From contig CANNAV010000021.1 in NCBI GenBank assembly GCA_947502585.1, positions 1 through 42,190 on the forward strand: 42,190 nucleotides of DNA, written 5' to 3'. The DNA comes from an uncultured Pseudovibrio sp. (GTDB taxonomy: Bacteria > Pseudomonadota > Alphaproteobacteria > Rhizobiales > Stappiaceae). The notes beneath the pieces were generated by a model. The model searched no databases and was not told the origin of the DNA. It was given only the letters and a program-made list of their open reading frames with translations. How positions within the stretch are numbered: position 1 is the first letter of the stretch; every line of letters starts with the position of its first letter. Shown piece by piece: positions 7,792 through 16,120 of this stretch. A program made the translations under genes and the position numbers.

Positions 7792-9375
7792 TTACTCACT
7801 TCCTTCAGAAGAGTTCCCAATCTTTGAAGGAATGATAGCATCCTTCAGATGTTCGTTGTCTGTTTTTTCGGAGCTTAACTTTTCCGGAAGACCTCCGGGG
7901 AATAGCTCTTCCCAACGATCTTTTACTTTCTTAGTCAGTTCCTCGGGCATGCGCATCACTTCAGGCCAGTCAGTACGTGTTTCAGACCCGATTTTGGTTG
8001 TCGCATCAAGACCGAGTTTGCCGCCCAGCCCTTCCATACCAGACGCGAAGTCCAGAGTATCAACTGGTGTACGGTCCAGAACAACGAGATCGCGAGACGG
8101 GTCCATGCGGGTTGCGACAGCCCACATCACATCGCTCCAGCTTCTGCAGTCTATATCTTCGTCAACGGTAATGATCAGCTTTGTCATGGTAAACTGAGGC
8201 AACAATGACCACATGCCCATCATGACGCGGCGGGCCTGACCGGGATAGCTTTTCTTAATCTTCAAAACAGCAATCCTGTAGGAGCACGCCTCTGGTGGCA
8301 ACCACAGATCGACAACCTCCGGTATTTGCTGTTTCAGCAATGGCAGGAAAACATCGTTCATAGTTTCAGACAGGACTGCGGGCTCATCTGGTGCTCTGCC
8401 GGTGAAAGTGCTCATGTAGACTGGGTCCTTACGGGCACGGATACCCGATACTTTGAAAACAGGAAAGTGATCAGGGTCGTTGTAGTAGCCGGTATGGTCT
8501 CCAAATGGACCTTCCTCGGCTGTTTCTACCGGCTCTGCAAAGCCTTCCAGAACAATCTCAGAGGATGCAGGCACATGCAGGTCTACGTGCTTGCATGGAA
8601 TCAGCTCCGGCCTTCCGCCGGACAACACGCCGGAAATCATAAGTTCACTGATATCGGAGGGTGTTGGGATGACCGCTGATAAAATTGTTGCAGGGTCTGC
8701 GCCAATCACAACGGCTACCGGCATACGCTCACCTTGCGCCTGCCAGAGGCGGTGATGAGCGGCGCCACCGCGCATGGCAAGCCAACGCAGGACTGCTTTG
8801 TCTTTGCCGAGGACCTGAGCACGGTAAATACCGAGATTGTACCGGGAGGGATCATCTTTGCCAGGTGGACGCGTAATGACGATGCCCCATGTGATCAGTG
8901 GGCCAGCATCGTTTGGCCAACAAATCTGAACAGGGAACTGTTCCAAATCAACCGGCATGTCTGTCAGAGGGGAGGACCGCAAGCATTTTGGGCGAGAAGT
9001 CCATGCAGCTTTGGCAACAGGCAGAGCGTCGATGAAGCCTTTCAGGCCCCTGGGTGGTTGCGGCGAACGGAGACAAGCCAGGAGCTCACCTAAGGCTGGA
9101 AGCTCATCCGGGGCACAGCCAAGGCCAAGAGCAACGCGCGCGCGTGTACCGAACAAATTGGTCAGGAGCGGTATATTGCTGTGTGCTCCCGAACATGTGA
9201 TCGTGTTATCAAACTGGAGTACAGGGCCGCCCTGCTCAAGCACCTGGCGATGGATTTCCGTCGCTTCAAACTGAGCTGAGACCGGCGCCGTAACTCTCAC
9301 GAGATCTTGCTGAGCTTCCAAAACTTTCAAAAAGCTGGAGAGTGTTTCAAACTTTTTCTCTGTGCGCCAATACAT
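7792..9375 (-). CDS. ubiD: 4-hydroxy-3-polyprenylbenzoate decarboxylase UbiD
   Basis: Decarboxylates the polyprenylated 4-hydroxybenzoate ring in ubiquinone synthesis with prenylated FMN. The 527 residues carry UbiD landmarks: the RYNLGIYRAQVLGKD strand region (about 179-193), RGGAAHH, IGADPATIL, LSGG, and the active-site EEGPFGDHTGYY segment near residue 287. The last ~40 residues are acidic and polar and look like a lineage-specific tail. It is transcribed with ubiX and diverges from ubiT; the 149-base gap holds an FNR-type box. Other UbiD-family enzymes act on aromatic or unsaturated acids, but the ubiX and ubiTUV partners favour ubiquinone synthesis. Confidence 0.93.
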   Translation of the reverse strand: MYWRTEKKFETLSSFLKVLEAQQDLVRVTAPVSAQFEATEIHRQVLEQGGPVLQFDNTITCSGAHSNIPLLTNLFGTRARVALGLGCAPDELPALGELLACLRSPQPPRGLKGFIDALPVAKAAWTSRPKCLRSSPLTDMPVDLEQFPVQICWPNDAGPLITWGIVITRPPGKDDPSRYNLGIYRAQVLGKDKAVLRWLAMRGGAAHHRLWQAQGERMPVAVVIGADPATILSAVIPTPSDISELMISGVLSGGRPELIPCKHVDLHVPASSEIVLEGFAEPVETAEEGPFGDHTGYYNDPDHFPVFKVSGIRARKDPVYMSTFTGRAPDEPAVLSETMNDVFLPLLKQQIPEVVDLWLPPEACSYRIAVLKIKKSYPGQARRVMMGMWSLLPQFTMTKLIITVDEDIDCRSWSDVMWAVATRMDPSRDLVVLDRTPVDTLDFASGMEGLGGKLGLDATTKIGSETRTDWPEVMRMPEELTKKVKDRWEELFPGGLPEKLSSEKTDNEHLKDAIIPSKIGNSSEGSE

Positions 9376-9455
9376 TCCATTTCCAGCTTACTGGGTGAAC
9401 CTGAGATCAGTTCACCGGATTAACACAGATTTGAAGGGTGTTGTCGCGCTGGTCC

Positions 9456-9469
9456 TTGACCTCCATCAA
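9456..9469. promoter_or_regulatory. FNR-type operator between ubiD and ubiT
   Basis: TTGACCTCCATCAA matches the FNR/FnrL consensus TTGAT-N4-ATCAA at nine of the ten defined positions. It lies 55 bases before the ubiT start and 81 before the ubiD start, so one oxygen-sensing regulator could act on both divergent units. The distance to ubiT is compatible with an activating site, though the transcription start was not mapped. This is a sequence match, not a demonstrated site. Confidence 0.7.
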
Positions 9470-9524
9470 TGATGAGTTCCGCCAAGATTAATAGGAGAGG
9501 ATACTGATCAGTGGAGAATAAAGT

Positions 9525-10061
9525 ATGTTTTTTAAACCGGAACGAGGTCTGTTTCCTCCTGCCCTGCAAAAAGCTCTCGGCATTTTGCCGGTTCCTCCGC
9601 TTGGCTTTGCTCTGACACGGGCGGTGCGTCGGCTTGCTCATACCCGCACAGACCTCTTTGAGCGTTTGGGCACCTACAAACGCACACATTTCATTATCGA
9701 CCCGATTGATATCCCGCACGTCTTTCGCCTGATCCCGAATGGGGAACATGCAACGGTTGAGATGTTCAGGCGCAAAGATGCGCCTGAAGGCGCTGCGCGT
9801 ATTTCAGGACCACTCATCGTCCTGCTGGGACTGGTTGATGGCACCTATGATGGTGATGCCGTTTTCTTTACCCGCGATCTGGTGATCGAGGGCGATACGG
9901 ACGCTGTACTCGCACTTCGCAATACTATGGAAGAAGCCGACCTCTCCCCTGCCGAGTTCCTTGGTTTTAATGGCCGCCCACGTGAGGTCGTGGACGGAGC
10001 AACCAACAAAACATTAGGTCATCTGCGCCGACTACTCGACGCACCAACTGCCACTTCCTGA
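9525..10061 (+). CDS. ubiT: UbiT, SCP2-domain accessory factor for anaerobic ubiquinone synthesis
   Basis: 178 residues dominated by an SCP2 lipid-binding domain (about 45-140), including the TVEMFRRKDAPEGAARISGPLIVLLGL stretch split around the predicted lipid pocket and the FTRDLVIEGDTDAVLALRN strand-helix that is typical of UbiT. UbiT is known to be needed, with UbiU and UbiV, for oxygen-independent hydroxylation of ubiquinone precursors and is thought to bind the isoprenoid intermediates. The order ubiT-ubiU-ubiV, with ubiD-ubiX opposite, makes the assignment strong. A GTGGAG ribosome site sits eight bases upstream of the ATG. Confidence 0.93.
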   Translation: MFFKPERGLFPPALQKALGILPVPPLGFALTRAVRRLAHTRTDLFERLGTYKRTHFIIDPIDIPHVFRLIPNGEHATVEMFRRKDAPEGAARISGPLIVLLGLVDGTYDGDAVFFTRDLVIEGDTDAVLALRNTMEEADLSPAEFLGFNGRPREVVDGATNKTLGHLRRLLDAPTATS

Positions 10062-10069
10062 TTGCTGCT

Positions 10070-10108
10070 GCAGGGTGAGGGAGCCCTGCGCGACCCGGTG
10101 GTTCCCTC
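10070..10108 (+). promoter_or_regulatory. Two mutually exclusive hairpins in the ubiT-ubiU gap
   Basis: GCAGGG (10070-10075) can pair with CCCTGC (10084-10089). Alternatively GAGGGA (10077-10082) can pair with TCCCTC (10103-10108). The two share bases, so only one can form. Neither is followed by a T-run, and the ubiU ribosome site (GGAAGG near 10120) is outside both. It may tune processing or relative expression within the operon; this is inference. Confidence 0.4.
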
Positions 10109-10131
10109 TGTTATTTTCTGGAAGGTATTTT

Positions 10132-11151
10132 ATGCTTGGACAGCACAACGATAATAATCCCTCGCTGGAGCTTGTTTGCCCAGCCGGTACACCAGCTGCT
10201 CTTAAAGCCGCCGCTGAAGCGGGCGCACACAGCATTTATTGCGGTTTGCGCAACGAAACCAACGCACGTAATTTCCCCGGTCTCAACTTCTCTGAAAAAG
10301 AGCTGAATGCCGGAGTTCGCCTTGCCCACAAACATGGCTCACACGTTCTCGTGGCTGTAAATACATTTGCCAGAGCAGGTGACACAGGCATCTGGAAGCG
10401 TGCTGTGGATGCTGTTGTTGCATCTGGTGCGGATGCGATCATTGCTGCCGATATTGCGGTTCTTGATTACGCGAAAGAGAAGCATCCGGACCTGCGTCTT
10501 CACCTGTCCGTACAGGCCGCGGCTGCAACACCGGAATCCATCAGTTTCTATCAGAATACCTTTGGTGTGCAGCGTGTGGTTCTGCCGCGTGTCATGTCCG
10601 TTGAGGAAATTGTCAAGCTCCAGAAAGAGGTCACGGTAGAGACTGAAGTCTTTGTGTTTGGCGGACTTTGTGTGATGACGGAAGGACGCTGCGCTCTGTC
10701 TTCATATGCAACTGGCAAGTCTCCAAACCTGACTGGCGTCTGCTCTCCTCCCGGCGACGTTTCCTACGACGAAGATGGCAGCAATCTTTATGCTCGTCTT
10801 GGCGGCTTTACCATTGATGGTTTTGGTGCAGGCGAAACTGCTGGATACCCAACCCTTTGTAAGGGGCGTTTTAAGGCAGAGGGAGAGACCTCCTACCTGT
10901 TTGAAGACCCTGTCAGCCTGAATGCGGCAAGTTTGTTGCCTCGCCTCCAAAAAGCAGGTGTGACCGCAGTGAAGATTGAAGGTCGACAACGCGGTAAAGC
11001 CTATATATCTCAGGTTGTTAAGGCTTTTCGTGCGGCTGTTGATGTCATGGATGCAGGCGGCAACGCGGAAGAAGAAGTTTCGGCGATGCTGAGCGCAATG
11101 ACTGAAGGTGGACGCGAAACCACCGGCGCTTACAAAAAGATCTGGAGATAA
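10132..11151 (+). CDS. ubiU: UbiU, U32-family [4Fe-4S] protein for O2-independent ubiquinone hydroxylation
   Basis: Forms a heterodimer with UbiV that hydroxylates the ubiquinone ring without oxygen. The 339-residue form starts at 10132, with GGAAGG about five bases upstream; the longer frame from 10075 adds 19 residues without homology. Four cysteines, Cys180, Cys187, Cys204 and Cys243, are spaced C-X6-C-X16-C-X38-C, exactly the spacing of the cluster ligands in E. coli UbiU. The N-terminal LELVCPAGTPAALKAAAEAGA and the FGGLCVMTEGRC segment are family signatures. It lies in ubiT-ubiU-ubiV, nine bases ahead of ubiV. Confidence 0.95.
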   Translation: MLGQHNDNNPSLELVCPAGTPAALKAAAEAGAHSIYCGLRNETNARNFPGLNFSEKELNAGVRLAHKHGSHVLVAVNTFARAGDTGIWKRAVDAVVASGADAIIAADIAVLDYAKEKHPDLRLHLSVQAAAATPESISFYQNTFGVQRVVLPRVMSVEEIVKLQKEVTVETEVFVFGGLCVMTEGRCALSSYATGKSPNLTGVCSPPGDVSYDEDGSNLYARLGGFTIDGFGAGETAGYPTLCKGRFKAEGETSYLFEDPVSLNAASLLPRLQKAGVTAVKIEGRQRGKAYISQVVKAFRAAVDVMDAGGNAEEEVSAMLSAMTEGGRETTGAYKKIWR

Positions 11152-11160
11152 GGACCAAAC

Positions 11161-12057
11161 ATGAGCAAGATCGAACTTTCCATTGGTCCTAACTTCTTCA
11201 ACTGGTCCAACGAAAAACTCGTCGACTTTTATGCGCGTATAGCAGATGAAGCTCCGGTTGACCGCGTCTATATTGGCGAAGTGATTTGCGGCAAACGTAT
11301 GCCGTTTAACGACAAGGTGTGGCCGGAAATTTATGAGCGCCTCACCAACGCAGGTAAAACGGTTGTTTTTTCGGCCATTGCGCTGCCAGTGACCGTTCGC
11401 GATCGCAAGTCGATTAACGCCCTTTCAGCAGATTGCGAGCTGGTGGAAGCCAACGATATTGCTTGTGTTCACAAACGTTCTGGTGAACCTTTTGTTGGTG
11501 GACCATTCCTCAATATCTATAATGAGCAGGCTGCGAAGGTTCTTATGAACCTGGGCATGGAGACCTTCTGCCCGCCCGTTGAACTGCCGATCAAGTCTGT
11601 TGAAGCGATTGCGCAGGCTCTTCCAGAGCTGACCATCGAGCTGTTTGCATTTGGCCGTCTGCCACTGGCTGTCTCTGGTCGCTGCTACCATGCACGGGCT
11701 CACAAGCTGCACAAAGATAACTGTCAGTTTATTTGTGATCGTGATCTTGACGGCATGGATGTGACGACACTGGATGACCAGAAGTTTCTCGCAGCGAATG
11801 GTATCCAGACTCTATCTCACAGTGTTCAGGCTATCACGCTTGACCGCGACGAGCTTTTGACAAAAGGCATTGGTCGTTTGCGTTTGTCACCACATGACGT
11901 TGATATGATTGCGATTGCCGAAATCTATCGTGATCTTGTTGAAGGAAAAATCAAAAGCTCTGAAGCTGTGGCACGTCTGCAGACACAACAGTTACCAGGC
12001 GCACTGGCCAACGGATATGTAACCGGAAAACCGGGGCACCTTTGGAAAACAGACTGA
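11161..12057 (+). CDS. ubiV: UbiV, partner of UbiU in O2-independent ubiquinone hydroxylation
   Basis: 298 residues of the U32 family. Cluster ligands are visible as Cys43 (in GEVICGKR) and Cys175, Cys188 and Cys192 with C-X12-C-X3-C spacing, the same as E. coli UbiV. The GPNFFNWSN start and FGRLPLAVSGRCYHARAHKL segment are also diagnostic. The start is preceded by AAGGA eight bases upstream. It is the last gene of the ubiTUV unit and is followed after 19 bases by a strong intrinsic terminator. Confidence 0.95.
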   Translation: MSKIELSIGPNFFNWSNEKLVDFYARIADEAPVDRVYIGEVICGKRMPFNDKVWPEIYERLTNAGKTVVFSAIALPVTVRDRKSINALSADCELVEANDIACVHKRSGEPFVGGPFLNIYNEQAAKVLMNLGMETFCPPVELPIKSVEAIAQALPELTIELFAFGRLPLAVSGRCYHARAHKLHKDNCQFICDRDLDGMDVTTLDDQKFLAANGIQTLSHSVQAITLDRDELLTKGIGRLRLSPHDVDMIAIAEIYRDLVEGKIKSSEAVARLQTQQLPGALANGYVTGKPGHLWKTD

Positions 12058-12076
12058 GATTTTAAATTCCAGGAAG

Positions 12077-12098
12077 GCGGGACTTCGGTTCCGCTTTT
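12077..12098 (+). terminator. Intrinsic terminator of ubiTUV
   Basis: GCGGGAC (12077-12083) pairs with GTTCCGC (12088-12094) over a UUCG tetraloop, a seven-pair stem with one G-U, followed directly by TTTT. The terminator reaches the 3' end of the converging gntR remnant. Confidence 0.85.
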
Positions 12099-12769
12099 AG
12101 TCTGACGGAGCCATTCCACTCATCACGTCAAAGATCATTTTGCAGATTTGCTCTGCTGCCTTAGTGCGCAGGCTTTTTTGAAACGCGACAGCCTCTGCCG
12201 CTTTGCCTTCTTTGATGCACCGCAACAGGTCCCAGTGCTCCTGAGCGGAGTTGACCGGTGCTCCATGCGCTTTCAACAGCATGTTACGTACCGTTGCGAT
12301 CTATCCCGGAGCTGCACGAAGACAGTCTCCAGATGCACGTTGCCACTGAACTTGACAACATCCTCGTGAAATTTTTTGTCAGCGGATGCCCACAAACCCC
12401 GGTCTCCGCGCTCAAGCGAAAGATTCATCAGGGTGACGGAGTCCTCAAATGCACACACCTGCTTTTCGCTGATTGGGTTTTCAGCGAGCTTTCGGATTGC
12501 AAGCCTCTCGACAACCTCAAGGATCTCGTAGATATCCGAAATATCGCCGACGGTGATCGCAAGGACGCGCATACCCTGACGTGGGCGTATTTCCACTAGC
12601 CCGTCCTTTTGCAGCATCAGCATGGCCTCAAACACTGGCGTACGGCTCATTTCCAGATGGGTAGCCGCCTCCTGCTCCGGCACCTGCATACCCGGGCCAG
12701 CCGGTTTTCGAGGATTGCCTGTTTCAGTTTGCGATAAGCGATGGAGACGTTAGACGTGGACGAAGGCAT
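12097..12769 (-). pseudogene. GntR/FadR-type (FCD domain) regulator with two frameshifts
   Basis: The protein can be read only by changing frame twice. The first part (from ATG at 12769) gives NVSIAYRKLKQAILENRL, the start of a GntR winged helix. After a shift near 12695 comes MQVPEQEAATHLEMSRTPVFEAM with the recognition helix, then an FCD-type helical domain including FHEDVVKFSGN. After a second shift near 12280 come HGAPVNSAQEHWDLLRCIKEG and the C-terminal helices, ending at 12097. Joined, the three parts make a normal ~220-residue FadR-subfamily repressor. An alternative in-frame start at 12811 abuts its AGGAGG too closely to be likely. Two independent frame breaks argue for a dead gene rather than one sequencing slip. 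Its former target is unknown. Confidence 0.85.
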
Positions 12770-12991
12770 TTCCAAAAGGGGGATTCGAGCGAAGGTCTTT
12801 TTCTCTATCATCCTCCTTTTGCATTGTAGATATTTCCGCTAAGTCATGGAAATCGCATTGCACATATTTAATTTAATTTATCTATACCCGCATCACTCCA
12901 AAACCCGAAAGTTTTGATGTGAAATGATGCGGAAATTGTCAGAGACTCACGACGGCTGCTATCGTTAGTGCGAGATGATGCGCAATTGGCC

Positions 12992-14173
12992 CTAGGAAAC
13001 TGGTTTTTCCTCAGACTTTCGCCATGGCTCACCTTTGAACCATGCCACGGTATAGGCGACGGCGATCAAACCGGCAAAGCCAAGCAAATTTGCCATGCTG
13101 CCACCTGTGACAGTGCCTTTCAAACCAAGTTCATCGCGGAGGATTGCGATGCCTTGTGCAATAAGGAGGCTGGCAAGGAAAACTGCAAGCGACTGTTGGC
13201 CTACTTTTTTGATGACCCGGACAACTTTGCCTCTAATACCGCCCATGAGAAGGCGTTTCCCGCCTTCTCCAACAGCCACCCACGACACATAAGCAAGAGC
13301 AAGAAAGTGGATGTAGCGCAGAATACCCATCTCTGATTTCACAGTCAGACCACCGATGGCCAAAGCGATTTTGCGCAGTTCAGGCACGTCGTTGAGGATG
13401 CGGTAGTAAGAAAACGGGATCGTCAGGATGATGATTGTAGCACTCAAAAACAGGAGGTGCTTATTAACTGGAGGAGCCGGAATCCAGCCCCTGATGAACG
13501 CAAACCCTGTAAAGAACAGCAACTGCCAGGCAAACGGATTGAAGAACCACCTGCGATCAGACCATGGTTCAGCAGGGAGATCAATCCACCGGAAATTTGC
13601 GATTAGCCATAATACGATGACAATTGCAGCAACTGCACCTCGTCCGGCCTTGTAATAGGCGACCATGATCACCGGCAACATCGCCAGAATCACCAGATAC
13701 ATCGGCAGAATATCAAAGTAGTTTGGGATGTAGGTAAGCGTCAGCAATCCCGGCATCTGGAAGATGGGGTCTTCAAAGAAGTGCCAAAGGTTGAGCTGCC
13801 CGACATAATCATCACTGGTCCAGCCGTTGATTTGCAGGAAGGCGAGCATCCCGGCAACGGCGAGAAACAGGCAGATATGGGCCCAGTAAACTTGCCAGAC
13901 CCGGTAAAGAACACGCGCAGTGCCTAAAGCCAGGCCGTGCAGCTCAAAGACGCGCCCGAAGGCAATCGCGGAGGCCATGCCAGAGCAAAATACAAATATC
14001 TCGGTTGCATCGGAGAACCCAAAACGCGACGGAATCCAAAGACTCCACCCGTTTGCAGGAAGGTGGGCTACGAAGATGATGAACATTGCGATCCCCCGAA
14101 AAAAATCGAGGCGGGGATCTCTTGGTCGGCTGGCCGTTTTCATAAGGGTCGGCGGTATACTGTGTTTATTCAC
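12992..14173 (-). CDS. OpgC-like integral membrane acyltransferase
   Basis: 393 residues with about ten hydrophobic helices and the OpgC/MdoC-type opening RDPRLDFFRGIAMFIIFVAH, in which the Arg-Leu-Asp-x-x-Arg-Gly motif and a following His lie at the first membrane helix. OpgC proteins transfer succinyl or similar acyl groups from the cytoplasm to periplasmic glucans. No glucan-synthesis gene is nearby, so the acceptor is unknown. The likely start is the Met at 14173 or the in-frame Met ten codons later. It stands between the gntR remnant and the TPR gene on the same strand; the 222 bases upstream of gntR remnant (12770-12991) hold nothing I can name. Confidence 0.8.
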   Translation of the reverse strand: MNKHSIPPTLMKTASRPRDPRLDFFRGIAMFIIFVAHLPANGWSLWIPSRFGFSDATEIFVFCSGMASAIAFGRVFELHGLALGTARVLYRVWQVYWAHICLFLAVAGMLAFLQINGWTSDDYVGQLNLWHFFEDPIFQMPGLLTLTYIPNYFDILPMYLVILAMLPVIMVAYYKAGRGAVAAIVIVLWLIANFRWIDLPAEPWSDRRWFFNPFAWQLLFFTGFAFIRGWIPAPPVNKHLLFLSATIIILTIPFSYYRILNDVPELRKIALAIGGLTVKSEMGILRYIHFLALAYVSWVAVGEGGKRLLMGGIRGKVVRVIKKVGQQSLAVFLASLLIAQGIAILRDELGLKGTVTGGSMANLLGFAGLIAVAYTVAWFKGEPWRKSEEKPVS

Positions 14174-14243
14174 GGTGTCTCTGAAACCAGTAACTATAAA
14201 AGATGAAATGCGGCTCCGATATCCCCCGAAGCTGCACCTTTGT

Positions 14244-15629
14244 TTATCCCATACGGAATCTTAGGTGTTCACTTTGCATGAGGTCGGTGGCTTCCGTCAT
14301 GCGCGTTGCCTGAGCCATTCGGGTTTCACCATAAGTGTCTGGCCCGCCTCTCAGACGTGTGCGCTCATCAATCATCCGTTTTGCTTCCTGGCAAAGGCCA
14401 GCACGCAAAGCAGCTTCGATTGTGATGCGTTCAAACACATCACGCTGAGCATGGCTGCCACCAATGGTTCGCAGCAGCGGACGTGCTACAGCGAGGTGGT
14501 GGTAAGCGCTGAAGTAATTGCCGATCCTGAACTGCATCAAACCAGATGCCGTCGGAGAACCAGCTGTTCTGGTCACAAGACCCATCTCATTGGTGTCTTC
14601 TTCACCGAACGTGTGCATCCGGGCCAGCAGGCGATCAGATGATTCGCAGCGCTTATCTCCAAGCAGTGCAAGCATATAATGCAAGTCCGCGAAAACATTG
14701 CAGGAATCTTCGATGCGATTTTCGCTGATATTTGCCAGCTCTTCCCAGCGGTTGCCAACCTTGATGCCCTCAAGCTCAAGGCGGACCAGCATAGAAGCTG
14801 CGTTGGAGATATCGCGGTAATCGTCTGTATGATCTTTACGGAACTTTTGATCGTAGAGCTCGAAAACACCCTCAATATTGCCGCGATCGAGGTGCAGCAG
14901 CGCAAGGTGCCACCAAACGTGATAGCCAAAGTTGTTGCAGTGTTCCCAGGCCTCTGGCTGTTCATCAAGCCATTTGATACCTTCTTCTGTGTGACCGGTC
15001 ATGTCCAGTACATGGGCAACCGCATGCAAGCCCCAGGCATCATCATGCTGAAATGCAACGGCTTCTTTGCCGATCCGTTCTGCTCGGTCAAAGTCACCAG
15101 TCTCTTCCAGAGCAAAGGAGTAACAGCCGTGTACATAGCCCTTTGCGACATGGTCGTCTTCGTAAGACGAGATCACACCCTCAATCGAAGAGCGCATGCG
15201 TGATGACTGGCCGAGAACGAAACGAATGGCGTGGACGAGCTTCAGAAGGAATGCATCGCGTGGGTATTTGAGAAGCAACTCGTCAAGGCGATCTGCGCAT
15301 TTGGCAGGGGTACCCTGAAGCCAGTCATTCAAAGCCTCAACAACAGCTTCTTCCCGGTCTGTAATCTGTATATCCTTACGGCATTTATCAGCAATAGCAT
15401 ATGCTTCAAACGCAGTTGCTGTCATTTCCCGTCTGCCAAGCAACAGGCAGCACAGGCCACGTGCAGCTTGTGCCAGAGCGAAGTCCGGATCGGCCTTCAG
15501 CGTTCTGGCAAGATGATCCGGCATTGCAGCACTATGTGCCAGAAACGCAAGAATAGTGTTATTCCAGTGTGTTAATGCACCCTTATCGGAGAGCGTTACC
15601 GTGTATTCGAACTGGTCATCAATGCGCAT
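14244..15629 (-). CDS. TPR protein of the TTC38 family
   Basis: 461 residues with no signal peptide, built of helical pairs from about residue 40 to 430. It resembles the TTC38-type tetratricopeptide proteins found in many alphaproteobacteria and in animals: ADPDFALAQAARGLCCLLLG near the start, RDAFLLKLVHAIRFVLGQ, a central HAVAHVLDMTGHTEEGIKWL, and HVWWHLALLHLDRGN. The function of bacterial members is not established. I prefer the ATG at 15629, which gives the usual N-terminus for the family; an in-frame GTG at 15674 would add 15 residues. Neither has a clear ribosome site. Confidence 0.8.
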   Translation of the reverse strand: MRIDDQFEYTVTLSDKGALTHWNNTILAFLAHSAAMPDHLARTLKADPDFALAQAARGLCCLLLGRREMTATAFEAYAIADKCRKDIQITDREEAVVEALNDWLQGTPAKCADRLDELLLKYPRDAFLLKLVHAIRFVLGQSSRMRSSIEGVISSYEDDHVAKGYVHGCYSFALEETGDFDRAERIGKEAVAFQHDDAWGLHAVAHVLDMTGHTEEGIKWLDEQPEAWEHCNNFGYHVWWHLALLHLDRGNIEGVFELYDQKFRKDHTDDYRDISNAASMLVRLELEGIKVGNRWEELANISENRIEDSCNVFADLHYMLALLGDKRCESSDRLLARMHTFGEEDTNEMGLVTRTAGSPTASGLMQFRIGNYFSAYHHLAVARPLLRTIGGSHAQRDVFERITIEAALRAGLCQEAKRMIDERTRLRGGPDTYGETRMAQATRMTEATDLMQSEHLRFRMG

Positions 15630-16120
15630 GGATGCGACCCGTGGTTGAGGTGACCGGTATTTCGTGAAATACACAATTGCTCATGAGATAAGCCATTGGA
15701 TTTACATCACTAACGAAACAGGTCTACCAGGAAATCTGTTGGTCAGAACCTTTTCAAAACTGACGATGACGTTCAACACACAAAATGGTGCTTAAAATCA
15801 GAAAGTTTTGTTTATGTAGAAAATATAGTTCAACTTCATGAAGAAATAGAAAACAGCAATTCTATTGACCAGGGAAATCATGGGTTAAACAGACGCAGTG
15901 TAAAAATAAACTACTACTACTACTACTGCTAATAATAATATTATTATTATTGATAATTACTAGTATTACAGATATTTATTTCTATTATACTTGTATTCTA
16001 TTGCCCTGTTGTAATTACTTGTTTTCAGGTTGAAATAGTGTTCACTGCTTCTTGACTTTCCAGCCAGCCCCCATTGTGTAATGTCCTGCCTTTAAGAGAG
16101 ACTAAGTACGTGGCGAATTC
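15630..16120. other. AT-rich intergenic region
   Basis: Divergent space between the TPR gene and the yeeE remnant, about 490 bases. It is far more AT-rich than its surroundings from about 15770 to 16060 and contains the triplet-repeat tract described separately. No gene was recognised; promoters for both flanks would lie here. Confidence 0.5.
15911..15948. repeat. Triplet-repeat tract (CTA)5 followed by an AAT/ATT palindrome
   Basis: Five perfect CTA triplets (15911-15925), then CTG and CTA, run into AATAATAAT-ATTATTATT, a perfect 18-base palindrome at 15931-15948. Such a short tandem repeat is unusual in this sequence and could vary in length between cells. Confidence 0.8.
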
